Positions 36,538 to 43,689 of a stretch of 43,689 nucleotides of DNA are shown here, piece by piece (the stretch's first letter is position 1; each line of letters starts with the position of its first letter). The notes beneath the pieces were generated by a model. That model did no database searches. It saw nothing but the letters and a program-made list of their open reading frames with translations, and had not been told where the DNA came from. The translations under genes were made by a program, and so were the position numbers. Source of the DNA: Marinobacter antarcticus (lineage in GTDB: Bacteria > Pseudomonadota > Gammaproteobacteria > Pseudomonadales > Oleiphilaceae); the NCBI RefSeq assembly GCF_900142385.1, contig NZ_FRAQ01000006.1, forward strand, positions 1 to 43,689. Reading direction: 5' to 3'.

Positions 36538-36596
36538 TTTTTTAGAGCATTTACTCTGTAACCCGTTGTTTTTAATAGAGCCATTACTCTAAAAAA
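36538..36596. repeat. Paired inverted elements TTTTTTAGAG-N6-CTCT
   Basis: TTTTTTAGAG-CATTTA-CTCT runs on the plus strand (36538-36557), and the same element TTTTTTAGAG-TAATGG-CTCTA is found on the minus strand (36596-36576). Each copy is itself dyad-symmetric (AGAG/CTCT). The two copies face each other with 18 bp between, which could hold two dimers of one regulator, or form a large hairpin with 10-bp perfect outer arms. Confidence 0.55.
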
Positions 36597-36788
36597 CGAT
36601 AGCAGCGCCTGCTTTTTTTGCCAACACAATGCACTTTAGACTAGCACAGTAATTGGCGCCCGCCCTCCCAAGCGATGAATTACCGCAAAGCAATGAAACA
36701 GCCTGCCAGCAATGCGATAATCTGGAACTTGTTGCCTCTTCAGGCGTCACATCTTTCCACAGACCAAGCAATATCCGGAAACCAGAAA

Positions 36789-37088
36789 ATGCAGAATGAC
36801 AACCCGAATACCGAACGCTACATCACCATTGCACGAGCCTGTCTGAAAGCTATCAACGACACGACAAAAAACTCCGGAGACCGGGAACAGAAAATCCAGG
36901 CGGTTTACCAGGCAATCGACAGTGCGTTCCAGGCAGAGTTTGCCGATTACCGCGAGTCCGTCGCTATCATGGCAACCGTGCTGGAACGGATTGCTTCCGG
37001 CCAGCTTGATGGTGAAAAAGCGGCAGATCTGGCCCGCAAAACTCTGGATCAACAGCCGGAGAACACCCGCAAGTCAATGATGCACTGA
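36789..37088 (+). CDS. Hypothetical protein, about 99 residues
   Basis: I do not recognise this protein. From ATG 36789 (MQNDNPNTERYITIARACL) it is a soluble, mostly helical polypeptide with many charged residues and no membrane segment or signal peptide. A longer frame from 36675 is possible but starts with low-complexity sequence and no ribosome site; CCGGAAA precedes 36789. The phase of the codons and the good ribosome site support a real gene. It is divergent from the fatty acyl reductase and precedes the M16 protease by 80 bp. A hairpin (37081-37099) overlaps its stop codon. Confidence 0.65.
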   Translation: MQNDNPNTERYITIARACLKAINDTTKNSGDREQKIQAVYQAIDSAFQAEFADYRESVAIMATVLERIASGQLDGEKAADLARKTLDQQPENTRKSMMH

Positions 37089-37099
37089 AACAGAGTGCA
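37081..37099 (+). terminator. Short hairpin overlapping a stop codon
   Basis: TGCACT (37081-37086) and AGTGCA (37094-37099) form a 6-bp stem with a 7-nt loop that includes most of the TGA stop. There is no T-run; it may be an attenuator or chance. Confidence 0.3.
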
Positions 37100-37168
37100 C
37101 CGTTTCTGTGCCAGACCGTACATCCAGAAGAACTTTTCAGAAGATCCATAACGGATAACAGAGGCCCT

Positions 37169-40021
37169 ATGCGAATTGGTACCCACTTGAACGCAAGAAT
37201 ACAGGTGCTAACGGCAAATGCGTTTGCGCTGCTTTTGCTGTTATTTGTCAGTTCGTTTGCCACAGCGGCACAAACGCCGGAGAAGAGCCCGAACGATAAC
37301 AACGAATACCGCCTCATTGAAATGGATAACGGCTTGCGGGCCATTCTGGTCTCCGACAAGAATGCAGACAAAGCGGCTGCCTCCATGAACGTAGCCGTTG
37401 GCAGCGGGGATGATCCAAAAGAGCGGGAGGGCATCGCACACTTCCTGGAGCACATGCTGTTTCTGGGTACTGAAAAATATCCCGAGCCTGGCGAGTATCA
37501 ACAATTCATCAAGAGCCACGGCGGCAGCCATAACGCCTTTACCGCTTTCAGCAATACCAATTATTTCTTTGATATCCAGGCTGATTACCTGGAATCTGCG
37601 CTGGATCGCTTCGCCCAGCAGTTCGCCGCGCCCCTGTTTACCGCCGAGCTTGTTGACCGCGAGCGCAACGCCGTTCATTCAGAGTTCAGTGCCAAACAGA
37701 AAGAAGACGGCCGCCGCTTCTATTCCGTCAAGAAAGCCGTCAGCAACCCTGAGCATGCCTTCCACCAGTTCGCTGTCGGCAACCTGACCACGCTGGAAAA
37801 TACTGACACCAACCCTCTGCGGCCCGATCTGATCGAGTTCTGGAAAACCCGTTACTCAGCGAACCTGATGACCCTCGCAGTTTATGGCCCGCAGCCGCTG
37901 GACAATCTTGAGACTATGGTGCGGGCGCGCTTTGACGCCATCGAAAATCGCGACCTGAAACCTAAGGCTCACACCGCAGCATTGCTGGAAACAGGGGGCT
38001 TACCCGCAAAAGTGACTGCGAAGGCGATCAAGGATGTGCGCAGCCTGTCGCTGTCGTTCCCGATTCCGTCTCAGCGGGAAAACTACCGCACAAAGCCAGC
38101 CAGCTACATTGCCAGCCTGTTGGGCCATGAAGGGCCAGGAAGCCTTTTTGATGTGCTCAAGAAGAGCGGCCTGGCAGATAGCCTGTCAGCAGGCATTGGT
38201 ATGGACACGGGCGAAAACGCCACGCTGGACATCAGCATTGCGCTTACACCCGAGGGCCTGAGCCGGCATGAAGAAATCCCGCCACTGGTTTTCCGGTACA
38301 TCGACATCATTCGTGAAAAAGGCATCAGCCAGCAGCGATTTGAAGAAATGCAGCGGCTGGCACGAATCGATTTTCGCTTTCGCGAACAGGGTGAGCCCAT
38401 ACATGAAGCCATGCGCCTGTCGAGCCAACTCCAGGATTACCCCGCAGGTGACATTCTCAGCGCGCCCTGGCTGATGGAGCGTTACGCGCCAGATCAGTAC
38501 CGGGATATTCTTGCCAGGCTGACACCGGATAACATGATGGCCTATTTACTGTCGCCGCAGCCTGACCTGAAGAATCCGAACCTCACCCAATGGTATGAGA
38601 CACCCTGGAAAATCGAACCCCTGAATGCGGAAACTCTCCGGACCAATGCTCCAGACGCACTAGCCAAGGCGCTTCAGCTTCCATTACCCAACCCGTTTGT
38701 ACCGGAAAACCTGGCCATGGTGCCGGGCAAAACCATGAGCAAGCCCGAACTGCTTGGTAACAAAGACGGTATGGCTATCTGGTTTGCCCGGGACACCCGC
38801 TTTAATACGCCAAAAGCCAACGTATTTTTCAGCCTGCGCACTCCGGCTGCCAGCGTATCAGCGCGTAGCCACGTGCTGACGCGGCTACTGGTAGACAGCA
38901 TCAACAACAACCTGAACGCCTGGGCCTATTCCGCTCGCCTTGCAGGGCTTGATTACAGCATTTACCCGCACCTCCGCGGCATCACCTTGCGCGTAGGCGG
39001 CTACAGCGACAAACTGCACACCCTGATGAACCGCATCCTCATGCAGGTTGCTGCGCCGGAGATCACCCGACAACGGTTTGATATCGCCCGGCAAAACCTG
39101 ATAGACAGCCTGCAAAACAAAGCTAAAGACCGCCCCGTGGAACAGACATCAGAGTTCATCCAGACAGCCCTGCTTGAGGGAACCTGGAGCACCGAAGAAA
39201 AGCTGCAGGCTGCCAGAGAGGTGACCCTCGACGAGCTTATGTCTTTCGCCGAGGCTCTGCTTTCAGAAGTCGACCCAGTACTGCTGGTTCATGGCAATAT
39301 TACGGAGTCCTACGCACTTAACGTGGCTCAGCAGATTGATGCCATTGTTCTTGGCAAGAGTGACTTTATGCCGGTAGAGCGCAGCCATGTTCGCAAACTG
39401 CCGGCGGAGGAAATGCTGGTTTCCCTGAACGTAGACCATCCGGATACCGGATACACACTCTACACTCAGGGCAAGAACACCAGCTTTGAACAGCGCGCCC
39501 GGTTCCGCCTGCTGGCGCAGATTATAAGCAGCCCGTTTTATGAGGAAATCCGCACCACCCGCCAGCTCGGCTACATTGTTTACGCAACGCCGTTTGAAAT
39601 GCTTGAAACTCCGGCCCTCGGCTTCGTGGTTCAATCCCCTACCGCCAGCCAGGAGGGCATAGACCAGGCGGTGCGCGAGTTCACTGCGGACTTTGAGACG
39701 ACTCTCAGCAATCTGAGTGAGGAGCGCCTGGAGCGCGAAAAGCAGGCGGTGATCAGCAGCATTCTCGAGCAGGACCGTCAGCTGGGAGAGATTTCTGGAC
39801 GCTACTGGCGCGAAATTGATCGGGACTCAGATGGCTTTGACTCCCGTGAGAAGCTCGCGAAAGCTGTCGAAACAGTCAGCCTTGAGCAGCTGAACACCAC
39901 CTTCAGGGATTCGGTATTAAACAGGGACCGGGCGCTGCGCGTCGTTACAGGGGGAGAGGGGTTGAGCGCTAATGACGCCCGCGACCTTATCTTGCTGCAA
40001 CCGCCAGTTACAGCCAGGTAA
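37169..40021 (+). CDS. M16 zinc protease (pitrilysin/insulinase family)
   Basis: A 950-residue periplasmic metalloprotease of the pitrilysin (protease III) type. It has a signal peptide (basic n-region, core FALLLLLFVSSFATA), then the inverted zinc motif H91-x2-E94-H95 (HFLEHMLF) with the third ligand Glu172 in RNAVHSEFSAKQKEDG, matching pitrilysin spacing. Two further M16 domains follow, with the R/Y pair in RTTRQLGYIVYA near 795 that binds substrate. Pitrilysin-type enzymes cut small peptides in a closed chamber. ATG 37169 has AGAGG just upstream. It lies downstream of the small unknown gene and converges on the glycosyltransferases with a 9-bp gap. Confidence 0.95.
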   Translation: MRIGTHLNARIQVLTANAFALLLLLFVSSFATAAQTPEKSPNDNNEYRLIEMDNGLRAILVSDKNADKAAASMNVAVGSGDDPKEREGIAHFLEHMLFLGTEKYPEPGEYQQFIKSHGGSHNAFTAFSNTNYFFDIQADYLESALDRFAQQFAAPLFTAELVDRERNAVHSEFSAKQKEDGRRFYSVKKAVSNPEHAFHQFAVGNLTTLENTDTNPLRPDLIEFWKTRYSANLMTLAVYGPQPLDNLETMVRARFDAIENRDLKPKAHTAALLETGGLPAKVTAKAIKDVRSLSLSFPIPSQRENYRTKPASYIASLLGHEGPGSLFDVLKKSGLADSLSAGIGMDTGENATLDISIALTPEGLSRHEEIPPLVFRYIDIIREKGISQQRFEEMQRLARIDFRFREQGEPIHEAMRLSSQLQDYPAGDILSAPWLMERYAPDQYRDILARLTPDNMMAYLLSPQPDLKNPNLTQWYETPWKIEPLNAETLRTNAPDALAKALQLPLPNPFVPENLAMVPGKTMSKPELLGNKDGMAIWFARDTRFNTPKANVFFSLRTPAASVSARSHVLTRLLVDSINNNLNAWAYSARLAGLDYSIYPHLRGITLRVGGYSDKLHTLMNRILMQVAAPEITRQRFDIARQNLIDSLQNKAKDRPVEQTSEFIQTALLEGTWSTEEKLQAAREVTLDELMSFAEALLSEVDPVLLVHGNITESYALNVAQQIDAIVLGKSDFMPVERSHVRKLPAEEMLVSLNVDHPDTGYTLYTQGKNTSFEQRARFRLLAQIISSPFYEEIRTTRQLGYIVYATPFEMLETPALGFVVQSPTASQEGIDQAVREFTADFETTLSNLSEERLEREKQAVISSILEQDRQLGEISGRYWREIDRDSDGFDSREKLAKAVETVSLEQLNTTFRDSVLNRDRALRVVTGGEGLSANDARDLILLQPPVTAR

Positions 40022-40030
40022 AAACGGACG

Positions 40031-40672
40031 CTACTCAGCGACAGACAGGCGCTGAAAACGCGCCCAGTCCTCCGGTTCATCCACATCCCAGCGGGGCTCC
40101 AGCAAACCAACGCTGAGCCCCAGCTCCTTCAGCCGCTGGCAGGTTTGCTCTAGAACACCTTCCGTGCCCCACTCAATACCATCGAGCATGTGCGGAATCA
40201 CCCTGCGGGCGCCAATCAGCACATAGCCACCATCATCGGACGGCCCCAAAACCACATCGTGTTCCTGCAGACTGGCCACTGCCTGATGCACGTAATCCGG
40301 TTCAACCGAAGGGCAATCGCTGCCCACGATCAGAGCCAAACCGTGGGACACAAGACCCGTTTCAAGCGCACCGAACATGCGATCGCCCAGATTAGCGCCC
40401 TGTTGTACTTTCTGTGCCAGGCCCCGTTGCTCAATAGTGCGAACAATGTCCTGCGCATCCGCCGGCACAGACTCTACCTCTCGATCCCACCAGAACTGCA
40501 CAGGAACGCCGGAGCCACACAGGTTATCCAGCACAGCAAGCGTGAGCGCCAAGTGCGCATCCAGCGCCCCGGAAACACCCAGCGCAGGAATCAGGCGTGT
40601 TTTTACCCGACCGGCGTCCGGCCACTTGGCGAATTGCATCAACAGTGCATCGGGAGATTCAGTCTGTGCCAT
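40031..40672 (-). CDS. TIGR04282 family glycosyltransferase (DUF2064)
   Basis: A GT-A-fold protein of 213 residues. It has the nucleotide-binding start LLMQFAKWPDAGRVKTRL (KxxxxGxVKTRL), SDCPS near 131, and DDGGYVLIGAR, all hallmarks of the DUF2064/TIGR04282 group. These are named for arsenosugar biosynthesis but occur widely without it. The start is ATG 40672; a longer frame from 40942 overlaps the upstream gene heavily. It overlaps the TIGR04283 gene by 14 bp, so the two are translationally coupled. No arsenic gene is visible. Confidence 0.92.
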   Translation of the reverse strand: MAQTESPDALLMQFAKWPDAGRVKTRLIPALGVSGALDAHLALTLAVLDNLCGSGVPVQFWWDREVESVPADAQDIVRTIEQRGLAQKVQQGANLGDRMFGALETGLVSHGLALIVGSDCPSVEPDYVHQAVASLQEHDVVLGPSDDGGYVLIGARRVIPHMLDGIEWGTEGVLEQTCQRLKELGLSVGLLEPRWDVDEPEDWARFQRLSVAE

Positions 40673-41366
40673 TACGAACGTCCGAACGGTAGGAATGAGC
40701 AAGCGTTTCTGGCGATTCGCCGCGCCAGTAGCGCCAACGTAAACGCCACATAAGAAAAATAGTGCGCCAGACGCCCCCCTGCTCCCAGCGCCGGCTGTCA
40801 GTGATAACCGGTTCCTGAATGCAGAAGAGGCGGGAAACCAGGCGGAGCCGGCTGGAAAATTCAATATCTTCCATGATCGGCAGGCTATCAAATCCATGCA
40901 GGGCCTCAAAAACTTCCCTGCGCACAAACAACGCCTGATCACCGGTGCAAATACCCGTTAACCGCGAGCGCTGGTTCATGAACCAGGCAATCACCCGGAG
41001 CACCACACCCTGACCGCTCAGGCGCACATCAAAACGGCCCCAGGCTTTGCCACTGTAAAAAAACTCACTCAGGCAATTCAGTGCATTTGCAGGAAGGCGG
41101 GTATCAGCATGCAGAAATAGCAGAACACCGCCTTTAGCAACGGAGGCGCCCGCATTCATCTGCACGGCCCTGCCCTTTACTGACTGAACCACCCGATCCG
41201 CAAGCGGGCTTGCCAGCCTGGCCGTGCCATCGGTGCTGCTGGCATCCACAACGATCACCTCATGCCCCGCTGAACGCAGCGGCTGCAGAGCTTCAAGCGT
41301 GTCCACAACGCCCCCCGCCTCCATCCAGACCGGCACTACGATACTTAACGAGAAAGGGTCAGACAA
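40659..41366 (-). CDS. TIGR04283 family glycosyltransferase (GT2)
   Basis: A GT2 glycosyltransferase of about 235 residues. It has SIVVPVWMEAG at the start, VIVVDASSTDGT, the metal motif LFLHADTRLP, GICTGDQALFVRREVF and LPIMEDIEFSSRLR, and a C-terminal WRLRWRYWRGESPETLAHSYRSDVRN. This is the TIGR04283 group, usually partnered with TIGR04282, as here. The start is probably TTG 41366, with CGGGAG six bases before; a GTG at 41402 would add 12 residues. Together the pair may act on a shared lipid or sugar acceptor; the substrate is unknown. Confidence 0.9.
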   Translation of the reverse strand: MSDPFSLSIVVPVWMEAGGVVDTLEALQPLRSAGHEVIVVDASSTDGTARLASPLADRVVQSVKGRAVQMNAGASVAKGGVLLFLHADTRLPANALNCLSEFFYSGKAWGRFDVRLSGQGVVLRVIAWFMNQRSRLTGICTGDQALFVRREVFEALHGFDSLPIMEDIEFSSRLRLVSRLFCIQEPVITDSRRWEQGGVWRTIFLMWRLRWRYWRGESPETLAHSYRSDVRNGTD

Positions 41367-41403
41367 AACGCACTCCCGCACCAATAGAAAACAAGGTAAC
41401 ACC

Positions 41404-41432
41404 TTGAGCCATAAGCTTCAGGCCGCTATCAT
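41404..41432 (+). promoter_or_regulatory. Promoter of tRNA-Arg
   Basis: TTGAGC (41404-41409), a 17-bp spacer and TATCAT (41427-41432), about 20 bp before the mature tRNA 5' end. It lies just upstream of the divergent glycosyltransferase start. Confidence 0.7.
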
Positions 41433-41452
41433 ACCGACCTTCTGAAAGAAGC

Positions 41453-41529
41453 GCCTTCGTAGCTCATCTGGATAGAGCGTCCCCCTCCTAAGGGGAAGGT
41501 AGCAGGTTCGAGTCCTGCCGAGGGCACCA
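41453..41529 (+). tRNA. tRNA-Arg (anticodon CCT)
   Basis: A complete cloverleaf of 77 nt with encoded CCA. The acceptor stem is GCCTTCG/CGAGGGC (one G-U), the D arm GCTC/GAGC, the anticodon stem TCCCC/GGGGA with loop CTCCTAA (anticodon CCT at 41487-41489), and the T arm GCAGG-TTCGAGT-CCTGC. It reads AGG codons. The 3' end abuts the phage-derived segment, a common integration site for temperate phages. Confidence 0.97.
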
Positions 41530-41641
41530 TTTTTTACTTATAGATCATGTAGTTGCAGCGATTAAGAAAGATAGTTTAAAGTTTTTTCTTGTTACTGCAA
41601 TCTCGTGTTACCAATATGTTACTAGGCGACTGCCCAGAACA

Positions 41642-41677
41642 TAAAAATAAACCGCTCGCATGGATTTGCCTAGCGGT
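41642..41677 (-). terminator. Terminator of the phage genes
   Basis: Read on the minus strand, ACCGCT (41677-41672) pairs with AGCGGT (41656-41651), helped by an inner GCA/TGC, followed by the T-rich TTATTTTTAT. It lies 54 bp after the last phage gene. A direct repeat TGCCTAG(C/T)GGT (41667-41677 and 41687-41697) overlaps it, and a second hairpin CCACC/GGTGG (41682-41699) lies next to it. Confidence 0.6.
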
Positions 41678-41730
41678 CGCGCCACCTGCCTAGTGGTGGT
41701 ACAGCCAAGAGGGTACTGGCACCTTCCCCC

Positions 41731-42003
41731 CTAGCCGTTCTGCTCACACCACTTTATAAAACCCTCACTTAGCCAGTCTGGTTCAAGATCCAGAAAGCTA
41801 CAGCAATGCCGCAACATCGGCCCGCACCTCACCAGGTCGTCGAACGCCTGCTCAAGATGGTAGCTTTCAGCGTCGAAATCTCGCGTGCGCTCACCCTGCC
41901 AATAGCTGCAAGCATCCGCCACCAGCAACCGCAAGACGTCAGCCCATAGCCTAGATTCAGGCAAACCGGCATCCCTGCCGTAATCTGCCGCCTCCAAGAT
42001 CAA
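41731..42003 (-). CDS. Hypothetical phage protein, 90 residues
   Basis: A soluble acidic protein (LEAADYGRDAG, RLLVADACSYWQGERTR, LDLEPDWLSEGFIKWCEQNG). I do not recognise a family, though the LRLLVADAC-type sequence recurs in phage genomes as I remember them. The start is TTG 42003, overlapping the upstream stop by 4 bp (TTGA), so coupling is likely; there is no separate ribosome site. It is the last gene before the tRNA. Confidence 0.7.
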   Translation of the reverse strand: MILEAADYGRDAGLPESRLWADVLRLLVADACSYWQGERTRDFDAESYHLEQAFDDLVRCGPMLRHCCSFLDLEPDWLSEGFIKWCEQNG

Positions 42004-42701
42004 TCAGCATCAGCCGGCACCGGATTATAAGAACTTTCCAAAGCGCGATAGGCTTCGGCGCTCTGAGCTTCGGATTCCTCAATTTCTCGCAATTGGACGG
42101 GGTCATAACCGCTGTCGATGGATTTTCTAACAATACCAAGCGCCACTAGGCCAGCATCGAACGCCTCAAACAAGTCAGCCTTTGCCGCTGTCTCTTCCGG
42201 TGCCATCGCCTCCTGGAGGCCTTCACGGTATCGGGTCTGCATATCGGAAGTGACGCCAGAAAGCAAAGCCGGTGCTTCGCTTATCGCGGCTATGGTTGCA
42301 CCGTCGCCAGCCTTTAATGCCGCGTTCAAGGCTTCCCCACGCTCTTTAAATGACATCCCCCGGAAGGCTGCCCGGATTTCAGCGCCGTGCAAAGTTTCGC
42401 GCAGTCCTGCTTTTTCGGTGATAGCCATGTCGAGTTCATTAATGCCACGGCGAGCATTATCGTTTAGAGACTTTTCCCAACGTTGCGTTTCAGTTTGCAG
42501 GCGCTTGGCCTGGGCTGCAATTTTTAGGGTGTGGCCCGCGTCTGTGTCTTTGGGGCTTTTGTTGGCGCTGAAATTCTCGAGCCCTTCAACGCTCCTGACC
42601 ATCTGATTTACGTGAATCTGAAGACTTCGGGCGTGACTGCTTTTTTCGGCTGCCTTAGCCATGCGTGAGCCGATTTCTTTTAGCGGTGCAGAGTATTTCA
42701 T
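42000..42701 (-). CDS. Hypothetical phage protein, 233 residues
   Basis: A helical, charged protein with probable coiled coil over residues 55-110 (LKIAAQAKRLQTETQRWEKSLND). It has no signal peptide or membrane segment. I do not recognise it. ATG 42701 has GAGG nine bases upstream, and that site overlaps the terL stop. Its place directly after terL suggests a packaging or head-assembly role, which is only an inference from position. Confidence 0.75.
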   Translation of the reverse strand: MKYSAPLKEIGSRMAKAAEKSSHARSLQIHVNQMVRSVEGLENFSANKSPKDTDAGHTLKIAAQAKRLQTETQRWEKSLNDNARRGINELDMAITEKAGLRETLHGAEIRAAFRGMSFKERGEALNAALKAGDGATIAAISEAPALLSGVTSDMQTRYREGLQEAMAPEETAAKADLFEAFDAGLVALGIVRKSIDSGYDPVQLREIEESEAQSAEAYRALESSYNPVPADAD

Positions 42702-42711
42702 GGGTAATTCC

Positions 42712-43689
42712 TCAAGTTGGGAAAGCTACAGGGATTGGTTTCCAGAATCCGCCATGCTTTAAGCCATAACGGCAAGCATCAGCGGCATGATCGGGTGCGG
42801 ACGAATCAACATCTTCAGGGTTGCGGGGATCACGTGGCAGGCTTGGTACTGTCTCCCACCAGATCCGGCAATTACGGGACACGTACAGGCCAGGAACGTC
42901 TGGGCTGCCGGCATCAGCTAGTAACCGGCGCATCTTCTGCCAGCCCGCTAAACGGCTGCCTTTCTGCGCTCGCTCAAAGTGAACGCCAGCCCGCTTGAAC
43001 TCGTCGGCAATGCTGCCCTCCTGGGAGCCGGTGCGGTTGAATATCGCGTCATCAGCAACGCCTGCCGGCGCAACGCCCCAACGCAGACACATGGATTTTA
43101 TGCGGTCTGCCTGATCGGGTACGGTTAGGCCAAGGCCAGTATTTAAGTCGTCTGGGTGTGTGGTGGTTTCCTCATCCATCAGCACGAAAGAGTCACGCGG
43201 GTAGAAATAACCGTCTGGGCCTTCAGCGCCTGGGCTTTGAGCTACAAGGTAGGTGACGGAAGGAGCCGCCACACCGAAATCGTGGGCCAGGTGAAAACGC
43301 CACCTATCGTTTACGGTGCCTGCCGTGCCTCTATAGCCCTTGGTGTCCGATGGGAGCTTTGCGCCCTCGTAAACATCAGGACGGTTTGCCCACGGCTCAA
43401 TCATCACCCGTTTTTCGTCAATGACGTTGCTGAAGTACGCGCCACGCAATACTGACCAATCACCATTTAGCCATGCTCTGCCTAGCTCTGGGTCAGTGGC
43501 ACACGAGGCCATAAGGTTCTTTGCATAACGCTCGCGGTCGATAAACTGGTTATCGCGGTAGGTGCTGTTAATGCTCACGAAATCAAAGCCGGTTGCTGCA
43601 TCGGTGTACGGCTTCCACGGCTCATTGAGAGCATACCGGCGAACTAGCCAGGCATGGCCCACACCGCCAGGGTTAGCCAGGACAATGAA
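42712..43689 (-). CDS. Phage terminase large subunit, C-terminal part (partial)
   Basis: The frame is open to the right edge, so the N-terminal ATPase (Walker A/B) lies outside. The visible part, about 325 residues, starts with ANPGGVGHAWLVRRY, the coupling segment typical of Terminase_6 proteins. It contains the RNaseH-like nuclease with Asp in HLAHDFGVAAPS, Asp-Asp in GVADDAIF and the final Asp in APDHAADACRYGL. TerL drives and ends DNA packaging. A GTG at 43662 is not the true start because conserved sequence continues upstream. The following gene begins 10 bp after its stop. Confidence 0.93.
   Translation of the reverse strand, partial: FIVLANPGGVGHAWLVRRYALNEPWKPYTDAATGFDFVSINSTYRDNQFIDRERYAKNLMASCATDPELGRAWLNGDWSVLRGAYFSNVIDEKRVMIEPWANRPDVYEGAKLPSDTKGYRGTAGTVNDRWRFHLAHDFGVAAPSVTYLVAQSPGAEGPDGYFYPRDSFVLMDEETTTHPDDLNTGLGLTVPDQADRIKSMCLRWGVAPAGVADDAIFNRTGSQEGSIADEFKRAGVHFERAQKGSRLAGWQKMRRLLADAGSPDVPGLYVSRNCRIWWETVPSLPRDPRNPEDVDSSAPDHAADACRYGLKHGGFWKPIPVAFPT

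Larger units (their letters stand above)
36417..36788. other. Palindrome-rich region upstream of the fatty acyl reductase
   Basis: This 372-bp region between divergent genes holds no gene I can support. It carries five symmetric or related elements between 36462 and 36643 (listed separately) and two T-runs. Probable promoters for the reductase (minus) and the small unknown gene (plus) must lie here. The best minus-strand -10 I see is TACAAT near 36505-36510, without a good -35. Confidence 0.6.
41530..43689. mobile_element. End of a prophage or phage-derived island at tRNA-Arg
   Basis: Three minus-strand genes, the last a terminase large subunit, lie right after the tRNA 3' end, and the content changes from housekeeping to phage at this point. 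The tRNA is intact, so the attachment core probably includes its T arm and 3' end (about 41500-41530). The second copy of the core and the integrase, if present, are beyond the right edge. Calling it a prophage rather than a satellite or remnant is inference. Confidence 0.7.

Noticed and set aside
37086..37108. GAAAC-N10-GTTTC as a PsrA-type operator before the M16 protease
   Set aside because: PsrA sites have a 4-bp centre; the 10-bp spacing does not fit.
1..43689. CRISPR array, insertion sequence or toxin-antitoxin/defence locus
   Set aside because: No spaced direct repeats, transposase motifs or known defence genes were seen on either strand.

Overview
The window looks like a chromosomal segment of a marine gammaproteobacterium, most likely Marinobacter. 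Two observations point there: the 5' end of a 16S rRNA gene at the left edge, and a 661-residue two-domain fatty acyl reductase (34431-36416) that closely matches, from memory, the wax-ester enzyme of Marinobacter. Most gene blocks also keep the order I recall from Pseudomonas (purT/DUF1289/gamma-CA/Nudix/NIF3, purL-mltF, mtnA-deaminase-ubiG-mupP-yciK, motY-pyrC-rnt).

Layout. 1-641: start of an rRNA operon on the minus strand with three tandem promoters and a boxB/boxA-like antitermination leader. 642-4172: purT, a DUF1289 protein, a gamma carbonic anhydrase and a NudL-type Nudix on the minus strand, then a divergent zinc-ribbon Nudix and a NIF3-like small protein. 4173-4587: noncoding, with an inverted DnaA-box pair and the purL terminator. 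4588-13741: purL, mltF, recX, a DUF349 protein and a ComFB protein. 13953-20571: a two-gene beta-oxidation operon, then the periplasmic protease prc with a translationally coupled HTH gene. 20560-27555: methylthioadenosine salvage (mtnA and a divergent deaminase), ubiG, mupP, yciK, a glutaredoxin-like protein, yaaA, DUF2788 and rdgC. 27601-31427: a Pat-type protein acetyltransferase facing a class II HDAC-like deacetylase. 31455-34347: motY, pyrC, rnt. 34431-36416: fatty acyl reductase with an unusually palindrome-rich upstream region. 36789-41366: a small unknown gene, an M16 protease and two overlapping glycosyltransferase genes. 41453-41529: tRNA-Arg(CCT). 41530-43689: the end of a prophage or phage-derived island with two unknown genes and a terminase large subunit that runs off the right edge.

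Most of the window is core metabolism and housekeeping. Carbon storage and acyl metabolism form a loose theme: beta-oxidation, fatty alcohol synthesis for wax esters, CoA-ester hydrolysis by Nudix enzymes, and protein acetylation/deacetylation. The regions most worth a second look are the divergent acetyltransferase/deacetylase pair, the operator-like array upstream of the fatty acyl reductase, the 11-bp repeats at the motY start, the DnaA-box pair at 4225-4247 and the phage packaging gene close to the tRNA-Arg boundary. I found no CRISPR array, insertion sequence or recognisable defence system. Gene identities come from reading the translations and from memory of family motifs; no searches were run.
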